DNA of 64,000 nt from Mucor racemosus. Lineage: Eukaryota; Mucoromycota; Mucoromycetes; Mucorales; Mucoraceae. Positions 39,004 to 52,046 of the stretch are shown in pieces; the stretch's first letter is position 1; every line of letters begins with the position of its first letter. The position numbers and the translations under genes are program-made. Where the stretch lies: assembly GCA_027405735.1 (NCBI GenBank), contig JAPEHQ010000018.1, positions 186,001 through 250,000 on the forward strand, written 5' to 3'. Under the pieces are notes generated by a model that was given only the letters and a program-made list of their open reading frames with translations, was not told the origin of the DNA and ran no database searches.

Positions 39004-39209
39004 ATGTCGAAAATTTCATTATTAAATGTTTCTATCGATCAATCACATCCACATCCACATCCACACCCACATCTAGTTAATATGGCAATGAGTTGTTTAA
39101 TTTGTGGTTCTCGAGTACACCAAACTCGAGTAAGTTTTTTTCTTGATGTATCCGTCCATCATGATACTAATTGCTTGTATAGAATTGTCCAGTTTCTCCC
39201 AGAAAGTAA
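39004..39209 (+). CDS. 50-residue zinc-knuckle (CCHC) microprotein
   Basis: Two exons, 39004-39129 and 39183-39209, giving 50 residues. A His-Pro repeat (HPHPHPHPH) precedes CLICGSRVHQTRNC, an exact C-x2-C-x4-H-x4-C zinc knuckle whose last Cys is supplied only by the second exon. The intron is 53 bp with GTAAGT and TAG ends. It ends SPRK. Zinc knuckles bind single-stranded nucleic acid or proteins; the role here is unknown. Splicing that completes a metal site argues that this is a real gene despite its size. Confidence 0.6.
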
Positions 39210-40816
39210 AAAAACAAAAACAAAAATCCCATCAAAATGAACAAAGAAAAAGCAGTGTATATATACCCCGCCTGTTTCCATGGCAACCCCCCCCCCTCAT
39301 CCTCCCATTTTAGAAGTTTAAATTATTATTGTTGCTATAGAAAATAAAATAAAATAAAATTATTACATAACTGGAGATTTACATTACTAGATGGTTTTTT
39401 AGACAATAAGGAATTATTTTTATTGATTTGCCCCCTTTCATCACAGCACCCCCCATCTGTCGCCCCCCGCTCCATATAAGAATTACTCAAAATGGAACAA
39501 ATAAAGTTTAATATCAATTGTACACAGTGAACGTGGGGCTCTTTCAATGTACGTACTAACGATGTACATACAAGAAGAAAAAAACTGGGGAAAAAAAATT
39601 CAAGGGATTGTATAACACTATGTTTATTCCCGCTTTCTGAAGTAATTTTCCCTTATTGTATACATACTTGTCTGGTTTGAAGAAAGATAAGTCAATTTCG
39701 TAATTCACATGTTGTTATTTACATTTCATGCAAAAATAACATATGAGAAGATCTTTGTTTTGCTTGAAAGAGGCTTCGATATAATGATTTTAGTCATGTA
39801 ATAAACGAAGTGATGCGCCTCCCCCACCGCCCCTCTTCTGCGCGCGCGCTCGAGTTAATTTGATGAATTGAATGTGTCATACGTAATAATGATACATGTT
39901 ATATGGGTCTCAATTACTACTATATATTACAACTAATGCCATATAAAGGTTAGACATTGGTTGTACATAGACACACAAAAAGTCATCTTGTATACCATGA
40001 TAGCCATGATAACCATGAATCTCCTATTATATTGCTATATATATATATATAAAACTGTTATTGATTATGAAATCAAAATGTAGGAAAAGTATTTTAGTCG
40101 TGAGAATCAATTATCATATAATTTAAACTTTCAAATTAATTGTATACATATTCCACGTGTATACTAATACGACACACTTACAATAAAAATATATTCCGAT
40201 AATATACATTTATAACCCGGTTCATAGAGAGGGAGAGGGAGAGAGTTACAAGACCTGTAGTTGCTGTGATACGTTACCTGTAGTTGAAGCGTTTATGTTG
40301 AATTGTGATACTTATAGCATCTTTTCATCTCTCTCGCTCTCTCTCCGGTGGACATGAGTTAATTCCAATTATTACCCGATTTCTCATGTAGGCTTGAATT
40401 GGATTTTTTCAACGTTATACATGAACAAAGTCAGAGGGTTTATATATCATTGTAATTTGGATCTAGTTGCAAACGAAAACCCACATCATTCAAACATCTC
40501 TACTCTCTTCTTTTCTGGATTTTTTCTTATCTAACAATAATTTTTTTAATGTAACACTACTTCTTTGTCGTTTCATATAGTATGTCATGTCATTTTTTTT
40601 TTCTTTTTTACTTATAAAAAGAGTATAAATGGGGGCATAAATGTGCGTATTACAATTGACTATTTATGTAATGGTAACATTTCACATGCCCGTTAAATCA
40701 TCCGTGGATCTCCGCCCCATGTACCCGAAGAAGAAGAAGAAGAAAACAAAGGCTAATATTAAAAAATGAAAAGCATATTTGACAACATTGTTTGTGTTTA
40801 TTATCATGAAAAATCC

Positions 40817-40851
<35 letters not shown>

Positions 40852-40865
40852 ATTTTTTCCCTTGT
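39210..40865. other. Intergenic stretch with microsatellites
   Basis: No gene recognised. Contains a (CTAT)n tract at about 40815-40850, GA-rich and CT-rich tracts near 40230 and 40325, and a C-rich patch near 39285-39300. A minus-strand frame at 39335-39547 has no family resemblance. Confidence 0.5.
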
Positions 40866-43629
40866 TTATTGTGCTGATTTTTGCAATGCTTTAGCGATAG
40901 TTCTAACATTTGGATCATAATGATTCTATAAAAACATATAAGTATTTAATTTACAATCAAAAAAAGTAACAAAAACTAACCTGATAGAGGAAAAGTTCAT
41001 ATAAACTTGTACCAAAAGGATTACAAAGTTCGGGATCTTCTAATAATGGAGCATAGATACCACTTGATGCTCTATCCTCTGATTGTAAGAGTGCGTCTAA
41101 ACGATGATCTTTCTACATGATTTCAAAGAAAGGAAGATATGAGTACCAAACCCAAGAAAGAATATTATCAAAAGGCCCCAGGTCCCCATTTCTCTTTTTC
41201 ATTTTTTTTTTTTTTCGAACTAACCTGTACAAGTCTATCTACCAAAGCAAGACACTGTAAAACTGTCTTATTAGGCATATTCAGTGCAACCAAAGCAAAT
41301 CTCTTTGTAAATGCAGCTAATCGATTTACGGGAATCTGGCGTTTTTTCAAGAACATCAATTCAAGTCCCTTGATCAACATTTCACTTTCTGTCTCTTTTT
41401 GTGATTCAGGTTTATCTTCAATCTTGGTATGATAACTTGCTTTGAACAAAATGTTGTAAATTTCTGTATAAAAGTCTTTCAGATCGTAATTAAAGGCCTC
41501 GCCTTGTCCCGAAAGTAGTTGAAATGCTGTAATAATACAGAGTAATCTTTTACGAGTACCACTACTTGTACGAGAAATATCATTAGAATCTTCAAAAATG
41601 TTCATGACATCCTTGAGAGCGTTTAAAAGATCGTCAAAGAAATCTACACTGATTAAATGAGCAAATCTTGAAAGACCTTCCAAGACTGCCGGTAAAAGAG
41701 GAGATGAGGTTTGTTTTTTCAAGATTCTAAAGTAGAATGTAAAAATCAATTTGAGAGTTTCAGTATGCTAATAAAAAGAGTAATGGATTAGTATGACACT
41801 TTAAATATACATTTAACAAAAAACTTACATTCTTTTCTTTCTCTTCTTTGCTGACAACAGCTTCAGCTTCTTGAAATTCCTTTTCAATCTCTCTAGTTTC
41901 CTTTTGAGTCTTACGAGCCTTCTTTGTCATGAATGGCTTGTTGTTATTTTTTCTCTTTTTACCAACTTGATCATCATTGTTGTTATCTTTAGCATAATTG
42001 TGTGCCATTTCATCCTTGAGACGAAGATGTAAGAATACATTAATAGCATTTTCACTAATAGCAAAACCCTTTGATTTGACCATACGAATAATCATTTTAA
42101 CGGCATCAAGTGAAGATCTACCCGATTCATCGTTTTCAAATACAGTTACCAATGCTTCACTACATAATTGAGCAGCTTCATTCCACTTGATGGTACTCAT
42201 ACGTGTGACAACAGCAACCATAATTTCCAAACGGAAATTGAAATGAGTTTTAGCAATCAAAAGTTCACATAAACAACGAGTAGCAACAAAAGCTAATGAA
42301 GCATCTTCTTCAGTCTTTTTTTCTAAAAATGCAAATTAGATCAATGGTCTGTATATCCATAATTGCAAAAACTTACTCGATAATAAGACATTCAGATCTT
42401 TCAAGTATAATTCATAATTGCTAAGCAATGATTTTTCATATTCTCTCATCTTTTTAACATCTCTAGAAACTTGAGTTTCCTCTTCGAGGGCTGTCAAGGG
42501 ACGAATACGATAACCGGGAATGATATCCTTATAAACAGCTAATTGTGTAAGCAATGCTAATTTCTTGACAGTGACATTATCATCTCTATAAATAGAACGA
42601 AGTGTCTTTAATTGTGACACATATTCCTCGGGGTCTCCTTGAAGGTTACTAGCAATCAATGCTAATTCTTCCTTTTTCTTGATGAGATATTCCTTTTTAG
42701 ATAATTTAGGTTGATTTTCTTCTTCATCATCATCTTCTTCTTCAATTTGTTCAACAGGAGCGGCAGTAAAGGTAGGTACTTTTTCCTCCTCTTCCTCTTC
42801 TTCGGATTCTTGGTTTTCATCCAACTGATGAATCTTACCAGAAGCCAATTTGATAGGAAGCTTGGTATGATAATCTTTACGAGTCCATTCACTAGCAATC
42901 TTTCTAGGTTTTGTTTCATAGTCCATTTCTTCATCTGATTCATTATCAACCTTGACAGCCTTCTTTTTGCTTTGTCGTTGTTGTTGCTGCTGGGCTAATA
43001 ATTGCTCCATTTCTTCATCGTTATCCAAATCCAAATCATCTTCTGATTCATTAGCTTCTTCCAATAATGCCATCTCATCATCGTCACTGATTTCCTCGAA
43101 ATTATCCAAATCGTCATCTGAATTAAACTCTTCATCGGATGAAGAGGCAAGTCCTTCATTTTCCTCATCCTCATCTTCCTTCTTGGGAGCAGCCTTCTTA
43201 ACCTTCTTTTTCTTTTCCTTCTTGGCAGTATTTCTGATATATAACCATGAATATGTCAATTCTTTTCAATTATTCCTATCTGGATATCTTACCTGGAAAG
43301 TTCATTTTGATCTAATCCAGTTAAAAAGGAAGTAAAGTTCTTGTTATCTGCAAAGAACTCGAGATCATCATCAGAAATGGCAATATCATCTTCATTGTTG
43401 TTCTCGGGAACTGGTACAAAATCAGGAATCTTATCCTTTTCCTATAAAATACGTCAATAATTGAAGCATTAAAATTGAATGAATGATCAACATTTACCTT
43501 TTGCTCCTTGGTCTTTTTAGGCTTTGCAGTATTTTCTTTGTTGTTGCTCTTTTTGTTACCCATGGGCTTCTTGGGTCCTTTGGAGGCAATCTTGTTGCTC
43601 ACTTTTTGAATACTCTTTTTGGGAGGCAT
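40866..43629 (-). CDS. NOC3: Nucleolar complex protein 3 (Noc3), ribosome biogenesis
   Basis: Seven exons on the minus strand: 43498-43629, 43293-43441, 42377-43233, 41829-42322, 41225-41767, 40981-41112 and 40866-40925, giving 788 residues. The lysine-rich N-terminus and long acidic runs (E/D-rich, about 120-270) are typical of nucleolar proteins. The NOC3 core is visible in LRSIYRDDNVTVKKLALLTQ followed by YKDIIPGYRIRPLT, then a CBF/NOC-type helical region. Yeast Noc3 works with Noc2 in pre-60S export and also in replication licensing. The C-terminus ends with an NHYDPNVRTIAKAL motif. All phases agree. Confidence 0.92.
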
Positions 43630-45210
43630 ATTTTGTTGGTTGGGTACAAGAAGTTTTTTTTTTTCTTTGATTTTGGAAAGCTTTTTCTTTTTGTTTTTTC
43701 ATGTGGAGAGGGGGGACTGTTTTGAGACTGTTTTGAGATTTTTGACATGTTGATTAACTTTTGAAGGATTTTTTCATTTACATGTTGTTTATTAACATAC
43801 TAGTTTTAATAATAGATATCAATCAGTAACTTTTATTATACACTGTAATATTTTTTTTAATTCTTTTATTCTTCATAATATAAGTAAAATTATCAAGAAA
43901 AAGAGAGGAATGATTTCACAGCGGAGTTCTGCACATTTACATCCCTAAGCAGTTTTCCACCTGTTTGCATCCACAAACTTGTACTGACAACTATTCAATT
44001 TGCATAATAGATTTTTCACAATACTTTATGGATATTGAAATTAGATAGAACTAACTTATATCGGCTACAATAGCCAAGGTTAATCAAATATGATACTGAT
44101 TATGTACGGATTTTATCACGAATGTCGCTATATTTCTCGAATAGTTATATATAAAACCGCCAAACAAAAAATTCTAGGTTAGACAATTACATTTCTACAG
44201 CAATATTGCACAATTGGAACTTAGGTAAACCAGTAAAATTGCATTGAAAAACTCCATTACTACTAGAAATATAGCTTTTTCAACGATTTTAATCGATCAT
44301 TTCTATACAAAATCCGTTAAATCTGAACCTCAAAACCATACCAAACGATTCCCCTGCACCACCACTTTCGATTCATTGCACTTTTACCAAGTTCCCTAGA
44401 CATTAATTTTTCATTCAAATTCTGGGATTTTGGTCGAGGTATGGTAAGGCCAAATCTCAATTTTGAAGAAAATTGGATTTTTCATCCGAAAAATGAAAAA
44501 TTTCATTAAGATAATATATAATGCAATTGACCGTACAAAATCTGCGGATATTCTGGTGGTGTTTAATAAGATACTTCAAGATAAATTTTTTGATTTTTTA
44601 GCAAAAAACTGAAATTTGACATATTTGATGTTTCCAAAAAATTTATTCAAAAAATTTATAAAACAAAAATGTGCATACAATAGAGCACGTTGAATTACAT
44701 ATACTTTAATTATTGGTCAAGCATTACTTAAAATTGATTTTTTTGAGTAATAATCCTTTAAAGTTTACCTTTTTCCAAAAAAACGAAATTTTCATTTTTT
44801 TTTTGGAAGTTGGCAATTGAAATTTGACGTCCCGATTTCAGGCTCAAATTATGTCCCTGAAAGATGTCTTTTGAAAGCTGCATCATACTTGTTCTCAGTT
44901 CCCACTTTTATATTCTTTAAAAACCTATTATGGAGGAGATAAACAGTTATTCCCTATACAATGGAGTAATTTGCATCTGTAGGTCAATAATTTTAAACAT
45001 AAAAAATGTATAATATGCTAATGACCAACCTTTTCCTGCTGATGTTATTTGTCTTCACAACCCTAAATAGATATAGAGGCAGGAGACATAAAAGTTTATC
45101 GAAGCCCTAATCGAGTAGTTAACTTGGAATATATTGTATATGTATGTTTTGGAGAATATATTGCTTTATGATTGCCTTTTAACATGTAAACTTCGCGAAC
45201 TGTAGTACAG
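43630..45210. other. Intergenic, repeat-bearing
   Basis: NOC3 promoter near 43630-43750, then AT-rich DNA without a recognised gene. The last part (about 44780-45030) is repeated at 62780-63010. No exon encoding the missing N-terminal lobe of the Hsp70-like gene was found. Confidence 0.5.
44780..45030 (+). repeat. Direct repeat upstream of Hsp70-like copy 1
   Basis: About 250 bp similar to 62780-63010. Shared landmarks: a CTGAAAGAT core, CCTNTTATGGAG followed by AGTTAT, ATTTGTAGG/AGCCAATAA-type sequence and AAAATGTATA. Moderate divergence. In the second location it is followed almost at once by a scrap of the Hsp70-like C-terminus. Confidence 0.55.
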
Positions 45211-48004
45211 GGCGAATCAGATAATAAACAAGGGATTGGACTTAGTTGTTAAAGACGTTTTTCAAAAATATTTTAATATACACGCAAAAGATAAAGTGCA
45301 AAAGACAACAGAAGAAAGTATTATTTTACCCGTCATTATTTTATTTTTTAAAGAAATGGCAAATTTGTTGAAGCGTAACAAAGAAATTAATTTCGACCAA
45401 AGTCAATTTCTATTCATCATCCCTATTGAGTGGCGCGACAAGGGACTCGAATGCTCCTTACGCTCGTTATTTTTAGAATCAAACTGGATTACAAAAGATG
45501 ATCACAGAAACCATTTGATCTTCTTGCCTTTTCTGGATTGCTATATAAACTACTTGAGGAATTCAAGGCTAAGTAGTTGGCACAAAGAGTTTAAGAGAGA
45601 AGGAAAGTATTTGCTATATAGCATGGTGCCAAACACTGAAACAGGCGGTATAATTTTTGGTATTACTTGTTTTCAAATGCAAAATGCCAAGGAACTAAGC
45701 GCTGTCTCCCGTAAATTAGCATCGGGTGATCTTTTACTGATCCCAACTATATTACATTCAAAAACGATAGAGCTCCCTAGTTTAAAAGATGTAGTAAAAC
45801 CAATCATTATCAAAAATGCAGAAAAGAAAAGCAACGAATGCAAGACTACAACAAAGATAGAGAAATGTAATATACGTGGCATTCAGCATAAAAGGAATTG
45901 CCTCTCTATCTCAACAGAGATAATCAGTAAAAAGATTGGTTGTGCCCGTGATACTATTTTATTTAAAACAAACGAAATAGCTGGCGTTTATGATGATGAA
46001 TTCATCACTATGGCTGCTAAAGAGATTGCAAGTAAATTACTTAAAACGTACAAGCTCATTGCAAGTTACCTTCTATATTAGCAATTTATTTCAACAACCT
46101 AACAATTTTCTTTAGCGCGTAGGAAGAAAAAACAATGCTGTCTACAAAAGGATTTTAAATAAACCAAAACTAAAACTATACTTGAGAGACTTGGGCATTG
46201 GTGATCTACTAGCTGCCATTTGCAATGACCCAAAAATACAGTTGCCTTTGGCAGATATATACAATGCAATTAATGAAGTGCTATTCAAGTTTAGCCCCAT
46301 AAAAAACGCACCAGATGGTATTCAGAATATAATTATTCACGATAGCGCAGCATTCGGGGAAAACGATAGCGAACATCCATTTTATAAATATATCATCAAT
46401 GATTTCCTTGTCAACACTAATGTGGATGAAATTCGCAATTACCACGAGCACAAAGTTATGGCTGGCCATTATATCACATTTGGAGCTATGCAAAAACCTT
46501 ATACGATGATTCAAATAGCAAATTCCTTTTTACCACCAACAATATTGAACGATAAGTATCCTGTAAACGACAGTTCAAAACAAATCAGGAATACTACACT
46601 GAATGACAGAAAAGAAATCGATCTTTTACCACCTAATTCATTCTATGTGCATGCTCGCGTTAAAGACCTTTCTGTATGCTATATTTTGAACAAGATCATT
46701 AAAGCATCTCCATCCATTAGTACTAGTGAAAAGTCAACATTCACTGTTAAAGAGAAAACAATCTGTATGGATAGCACAATTGATTCAGCTTGTGATCATT
46801 TATTGAACCATTTACAAATGCTTAGCTTTGATGGCAATAAAAATACACTGTTACAGAGATGCTATCAACATCAATTAGAAGATGGACTATCAATGATCAA
46901 TTATAATCGCTTTTTAAACAACATGAAGCAATTGGTAAAAGCATTGGTAATAACTATTTAGAAGTTTTTCATTCAAATAACACGTACTAATACAATTGCA
47001 TATAATAGATACTTAACGAAATTAAGCCCTCGGAAAACGAACCAAATGCCTACCAACCAATTCTGATCAAAATCAGCTGTGGATGTGCTATACAAGTGTC
47101 CCATGAAATGATCTTGGAAATTGGACTAAAGCCTGCCATTAGTAACATTGCTACATTGATAGCATCTAGCCTTGCAGATAATGATTTGTTTGGACTATAC
47201 AATGTTTCCTCTTTGATTATTACTGGAGTCTGCGAAAAGAGTGAATCAATATACCAACGTTACCGCAATAGACTTATCCGGGAGAAGATGTATACTTTTT
47301 TACAAAAACATAAAAAAAAGCCAGTTGTATTTTTCAGCTTTGAAGAAATGAAGACTTGTATGTTCTTGGGAAGTTGGGCTTTTGGTGTTTCCCAAATTCT
47401 TGAAAAAGGGAACTATACACAAATATCTAGTACAAGTTATATAATTGAATTCACAGTTAGAACAGGGCCCAATAATCGAATCTATGAATATGATGGGAAA
47501 TCACACAGAATACTGAGCCAAAATAATTTAAAATTGAACACGTATTCTTTTTTAGCTTTGAAGCAAGGTGACATCTTGGGGAAAAAAATACTTTATAAGA
47601 AATTCGTTTTTCGTGATTGCATTGTTAAGTATATAAGTAAGCATCGTTTTTATCCATGGGATTAACAAGATATTGTACTCATCTATTCATTGTGTTTATA
47701 TGTATTTAAAGGGCTATTTGCTCTGGATAATTCGCAAAATGGCAAAACAAGAATTCTCCTTCAAGATTATGCTAGATCCACCTCGCTTGATCTTGAGGAA
47801 TATTTTTACGCCAGCTCAAAAATAGATGTTCTCCCTCTAACACTTGGTATCATCGCGCAAAATCATTCTTCCTCCGTTCATTTTGAACTATCTTTTACAT
47901 CTAGTCTACTGGAAACAGAAAATCGCATAGTAAATTATGAAAGATCCTTTAAAGTTCATGAAAGGTTGACTTTACAAAAACAATCGTTAGGAATAGTATC
48001 ATAA
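45211..48004 (+). CDS. Hsp70/HSPA12-like protein, copy 1, N-terminally incomplete
   Basis: Four exons: 45211-46060, 46116-46946, 47009-47636 and 47712-48004, about 866 codons. The frame is closed just upstream by a stop and no upstream exon was found, so the first ATPase lobe with its DxGTT loop is missing. FLFIIPIEW...LFLESNWITKDDH...FLDCYINYL matches the HSPA12-type pattern (TVPxxW ... AGLI...DH...EPEAA), and VSSLIITGVCEKS...RYRNRL matches the late VxLVGGF...S.YL block. The usual GGGT phosphate loop is not visible, so ATP hydrolysis is doubtful. The last exon resembles the start of an Hsp70 substrate domain. The first intron uses a GC donor (GCAAGT). Confidence 0.6.
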
Positions 48005-48264
48005 TTTTTTTCTCGTTATATATGTACAGTATATAATTTGATAAAGCTCAAAAGTCTGAAATAAAACGCTGGATACATACGGTACATATAAAATGCCAGC
48101 TGTCCTTGTTTATTTGCGTTATAAATATCCTCAAATGCATAATTTACTTTAGTTTTCATTTGTATATAAACTTAAACTAACCATTAAAACACATTTTGGT
48201 CGAGGCATGGAAAGGTCGAACCTCAAATTTAAAGAAAGTATATTACATGAGAATTATGATGTAT

Positions 48265-48660
48265 TAATTTCTTAAAGTTTCTAGTCTTCAAAATCGGAGC
48301 GCGCCTTCTTTTCGATAACTAATAACTAACGTTATGCTAAACGCTTTTTAGGACATACCTTAGACATTGCTAAACAGATATGAATTAGTTAAATTAAGCT
48401 ATACATTCCTAAATCTATTCTATATCCCATGAAAGACTCAAATAGGTAAAATTCACTGCTTTCTCCTTGAAAATTGAATCTCGCTTTTCATCCCTGCTCT
48501 ACTTTTTTTTCACTAAATAACACCAAGAAAAAATTATATGCCAATGTACCTGAGATGTCCAGCTTTAATCCAAAAACAAGTATCCAAAAATATCCTACTT
48601 TTTGCAGGTGGTATTAATTTTTCATTGCTAAGGTTTCAGTTTTTTACGCGTATTTCACTG
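48265..48660 (-). repeat. Dispersed repeat, inverted relative to 28.2-28.6 kb
   Basis: Reverse-complement counterpart of 28198-28575, about 20 kb away. Similar over its full length with scattered substitutions. Confidence 0.75.
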
Positions 48661-49809
48661 CTAATGGATTGAAAACTTTGAGGCTTCATATCTCTAGAAA
48701 AAATTAAGCTATACTAACACTTTCTAATAATAAAACTTACTTGTTTTGAAGCGCTCTATAACATATTTTAGTATATAAAAATTATGAGCACTTTTATTTT
48801 TTTTTTCATTTTTTTGGGCATTCCTGCAGTAAAATGTAGAATAAAAGCTTTGAAAAAAGATACAGTTTAAATCCTTCTTTATTCAAAAAATGGATAGTGT
48901 GCAATAGGTCTATATTTCTACTCTATTTATATTAGTTGTGCTTTTGTTATATCTGGGAGTTGCACCGTAACTGTCAGTGATCTATCAGAATTAGGAATAA
49001 CCGAATTACCAACTTAGGACTTCTGTCAAACCGTGATGTTTAACATGCGAATCAGACAATGCTGCATTCCATACATATATCATCATGCTACTTATTAAAT
49101 GATTGAAGCATGATTCCATTGTCTTCATGCAATATCCATATGTTTATTCTTTTTGGTAAATCAATTAGTTTGTTTGTGATTTTAAAGTTTATATTGAGCT
49201 TCTTGATTTACATAATCAAGGCGGTCTTTTAATGCCCGTTTTTGGCATATTTGTTAATGATCCGCATAGAGCAATCCTTACTTTGATCTATGTGTTTCTT
49301 CAGTTTATTTTATGAATCAATTTGCTTTGTTTATGATTCGGTCTATTTTATTTATATGTTAAATTACTAATACTTTCTGTATTTACTGTTAAATTCATGT
49401 TATCTCTATTGAAATATTAGAGCATGGTTTTATGTGAGATAACATTTAATTTCTTATGTGGGGAAATAGTATCCTAGTTCAGCACAATTCCTATAGTAGG
49501 TTTCAAAATATTGGTTAAATTGAACAATCTTTTTTTTACATTCTTGTTATTAAACTCGTTAAGCTCTCTCGAACCCAATTCAGGGTTTTTCAAAATATTA
49601 ATTTTTCGTGGAGATATCCCTAAAAATGTGTACAAAAAGATACCTCCATTTCTAGTTTCCATTTTCCCCTTGTATACCCTCATCCCAAATTCTGAAACTG
49701 AAAAAATTTGGACATAAATCCTGTTTTCTCTACGAAAAATGTAGCTAGAAGATTTTTCAGTAGCTCGATCGATAGATACTTTTTTTGCGCATTATTTCAG
49801 CTAATTATA

Positions 49810-50065
49810 TTTTAAATATGCTTATAAAAAATGATGTGTATCTTCAAAAAACCTCCAAAATTTCAATTGCATTTTACGCACAATTTAACGTGAAGCATTT
49901 GTTTAAATTTTATTTAGGTAAATGCATAATTTAAAACTGTACAAAAACAACATAATACCCTAGGTCGACTTACTTTGCAGTTCATGAACTATTAAACGAT
50001 TAGGTTTTTTTTCATCACTTTTCAATCATTTTTCATCAAATCAATTTTGGAACCCAGTTACCATA
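49810..50065 (+). repeat. Inverted repeat, left copy
   Basis: Matches the reverse complement of about 63735-63990. Landmarks: GTGTATCTTCAAAAAACCTCC, AATTTCAATTGC, CTTACTTTGCAGTTCATGA and AACCCAGTTA. It also shares the ACTTACT..GCA..T..TGAG block with the 12.0-13.4 kb arm, so it is a distant member of the same repeat family. Confidence 0.7.
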
Positions 50066-50189
50066 GTGTGATAATCTAAATATGGACTATAGTATGTTTG
50101 AGGAAAAGAGACTGATTTTATTAATATTATTATAATTGTAATTATATATAAAAGACTGAGTTACAACAATAGGGCTTAAGCTCAGCGTT

Positions 50190-51150
50190 CGCAAAATGAC
50201 CGAGCCCAAGCGAGCGCAAGCAATTTCAGCAAGCATTTGCCGAGCTTAAAATGTTTGAAAGTTACTCAAGCAAGCCCAAGCCTAAGCAACGGCTCGTCGA
50301 GCAGTTGCATATCGAGCATTCTCAGTTTTGAAAGCAAGTGTTACGCCAGGAGATTATATCAATCTCAAAGCTAAAATATGTAGTACTAAATCATTTAATA
50401 AAAATAAAGGAAAACTGTTATAAAATGAAAGAGCACACTACAACTAAAGAACTTTATTATAAGATCGAACTATCTTCTTTTATATTCACATTCTCTAATT
50501 ATATGACCTGTTTAAATGAGTCTATTTATATATATACATATATCCAATCAAGTCTAGGTGACACACACTAGTTCCACATTCTTGTATAAACGAAGCTTCA
50601 TAACATAATACACAGCAATGTAGAACTTAACATATCAAATTGTGTCGTAACCTTAACCAAGGAATGCACCCAGATCTGTGGATGCAACAGCAAGCAAGCA
50701 AGCAAGCATAAATTAAGAATTATCTAATTTTTCAAAAAGTCAAGCAAGTCGAGTACGAGCATATAAGCAAGCGAGCAAATCCGAGTGCAAGCGCAAGCAT
50801 GGTACTATATATTTTCAGCCCAATACTGGCTCAAAATGTGATGAATTTTGACGTTTTTAAAGTGAAAATTACGTAAATTGAATAAATTTTCCTGTGTTAC
50901 ATGCTTGCTTACTTGATTTGAAAGCGGGCAAGAAAGCAGGTTTACACGCAAGCAAGCCTATTTCAATTTGAAGCAATTCGAGCAAGCATACAAGCAAGCC
51001 TCCAATGTTTTCGTCGAGCGCCAAGCAGGAAGAAATTGCTTAAAAAATTTAATCAAGCAAACTAAAGCAAGTAATAACCTAAAAAAAGCGCAATTCAAGC
51101 GAGCCCGAGCACAGGGCTCGCTCGCTTGCTTATGCTCACACTGCTCGATT
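50190..51150. repeat. CAAGC/GAGC-rich interspersed tract
   Basis: Short AAGC and GAGC words recur dozens of times, in clusters at 50190-50330, 50690-50800 and 50905-51145, mostly on the plus strand and partly as GCTTGCTT on the other. The pattern is degenerate rather than a clean tandem repeat. Frames across it are Lys/Ala/Gln-rich and probably not genes. Confidence 0.65.
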
Positions 51151-52046
51151 GCGATCACTACTTAAGCTGTAATGCGAACTATTATTTTTATTATCTCGCT
51201 GAAAAATCAAATTTTTTCACTGAAATAAAAAATGCGCAGTAGCTTTTAGTCGTATCTATCTTTTGAATACAAAAAGCCAATATCTCAAGTTAGATACTCA
51301 ATTTTTTGCAATCGATTTTAGATCAATTTTGGTCAATGGTTGGCCAGTGCGCTTATATTCTGGTATCAACTCTTCTGTTTTCGGATACATATCTATGGCT
51401 CATAGAAGGAAGATACTGAGAGTTTATGGATACATGAAACCTTAATTATAGGAAGAATAATAATAAAGACTTATAACATTTATCATAGAGAACGTATCAC
51501 TAGAAAACGAAAGGTAAAATAAAGAACCAAGAGCTGCTTCTTTGTCTTGTAAAAAAAAGACTATTTATAAGAATTATATTTCAATATGAGTTAGAAATGG
51601 AGTTGGCTGTTTAATATCCTCGAAAACCAACAAAAGGTTCATTTTGGGTTTCTTATATTGTACAAAATATTTGAACCTTCTCAAAGATTTTACTAAGAAA
51701 CCTAATCCCATTCAAGTTTAGCAAAATGATTTTGTGATATCTGGTTGATAAGTGCAGCATAGATTGGACATCTTTGCGTTATTGCGTTAAAGTTGATTGC
51801 AAATCGATAGAAGCTCCAAACTTTCAGGGAGAAAAAAAAGCCTTTGAGAGTAATTTATACCTACAGACTTCCCTGGATTACATGTTTTTCATCACGAAAA
51901 TTATATAAAAATAAGGATTGATGCCAACTACCATGGTTTAATGCAGCAAAAGCTTATTCTGCAAGTAAATGCAGCCATTACCTGTTATGGAATCAAGCTA
52001 ACGTGATAGATCCTCTCGAATAGGAAACTGGGTTCTATAGTAGATA

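Larger units (their letters stand above)
48661..52046. other. Gene-poor repeat region
   Basis: No conserved gene seen. Includes part of an inverted repeat (49810-50065) and the CAAGC-rich tract (50190-51150). Frames at 50338-50571, 50968-51165 and 51263-51445 are low-complexity or short and unsupported. Confidence 0.5.

Noticed and set aside
42952..43335. 127-codon plus-strand frame rich in Ser and Cys
   Set aside because: It is the reverse complement of the acidic, Asp/Glu-rich exon of NOC3.
50968..51165. Lys/Ala-rich ORFs on both strands at 50958-51165
   Set aside because: Both strands are open because of the CAAGC/GCTTG low-complexity tract; no independent evidence for a protein.
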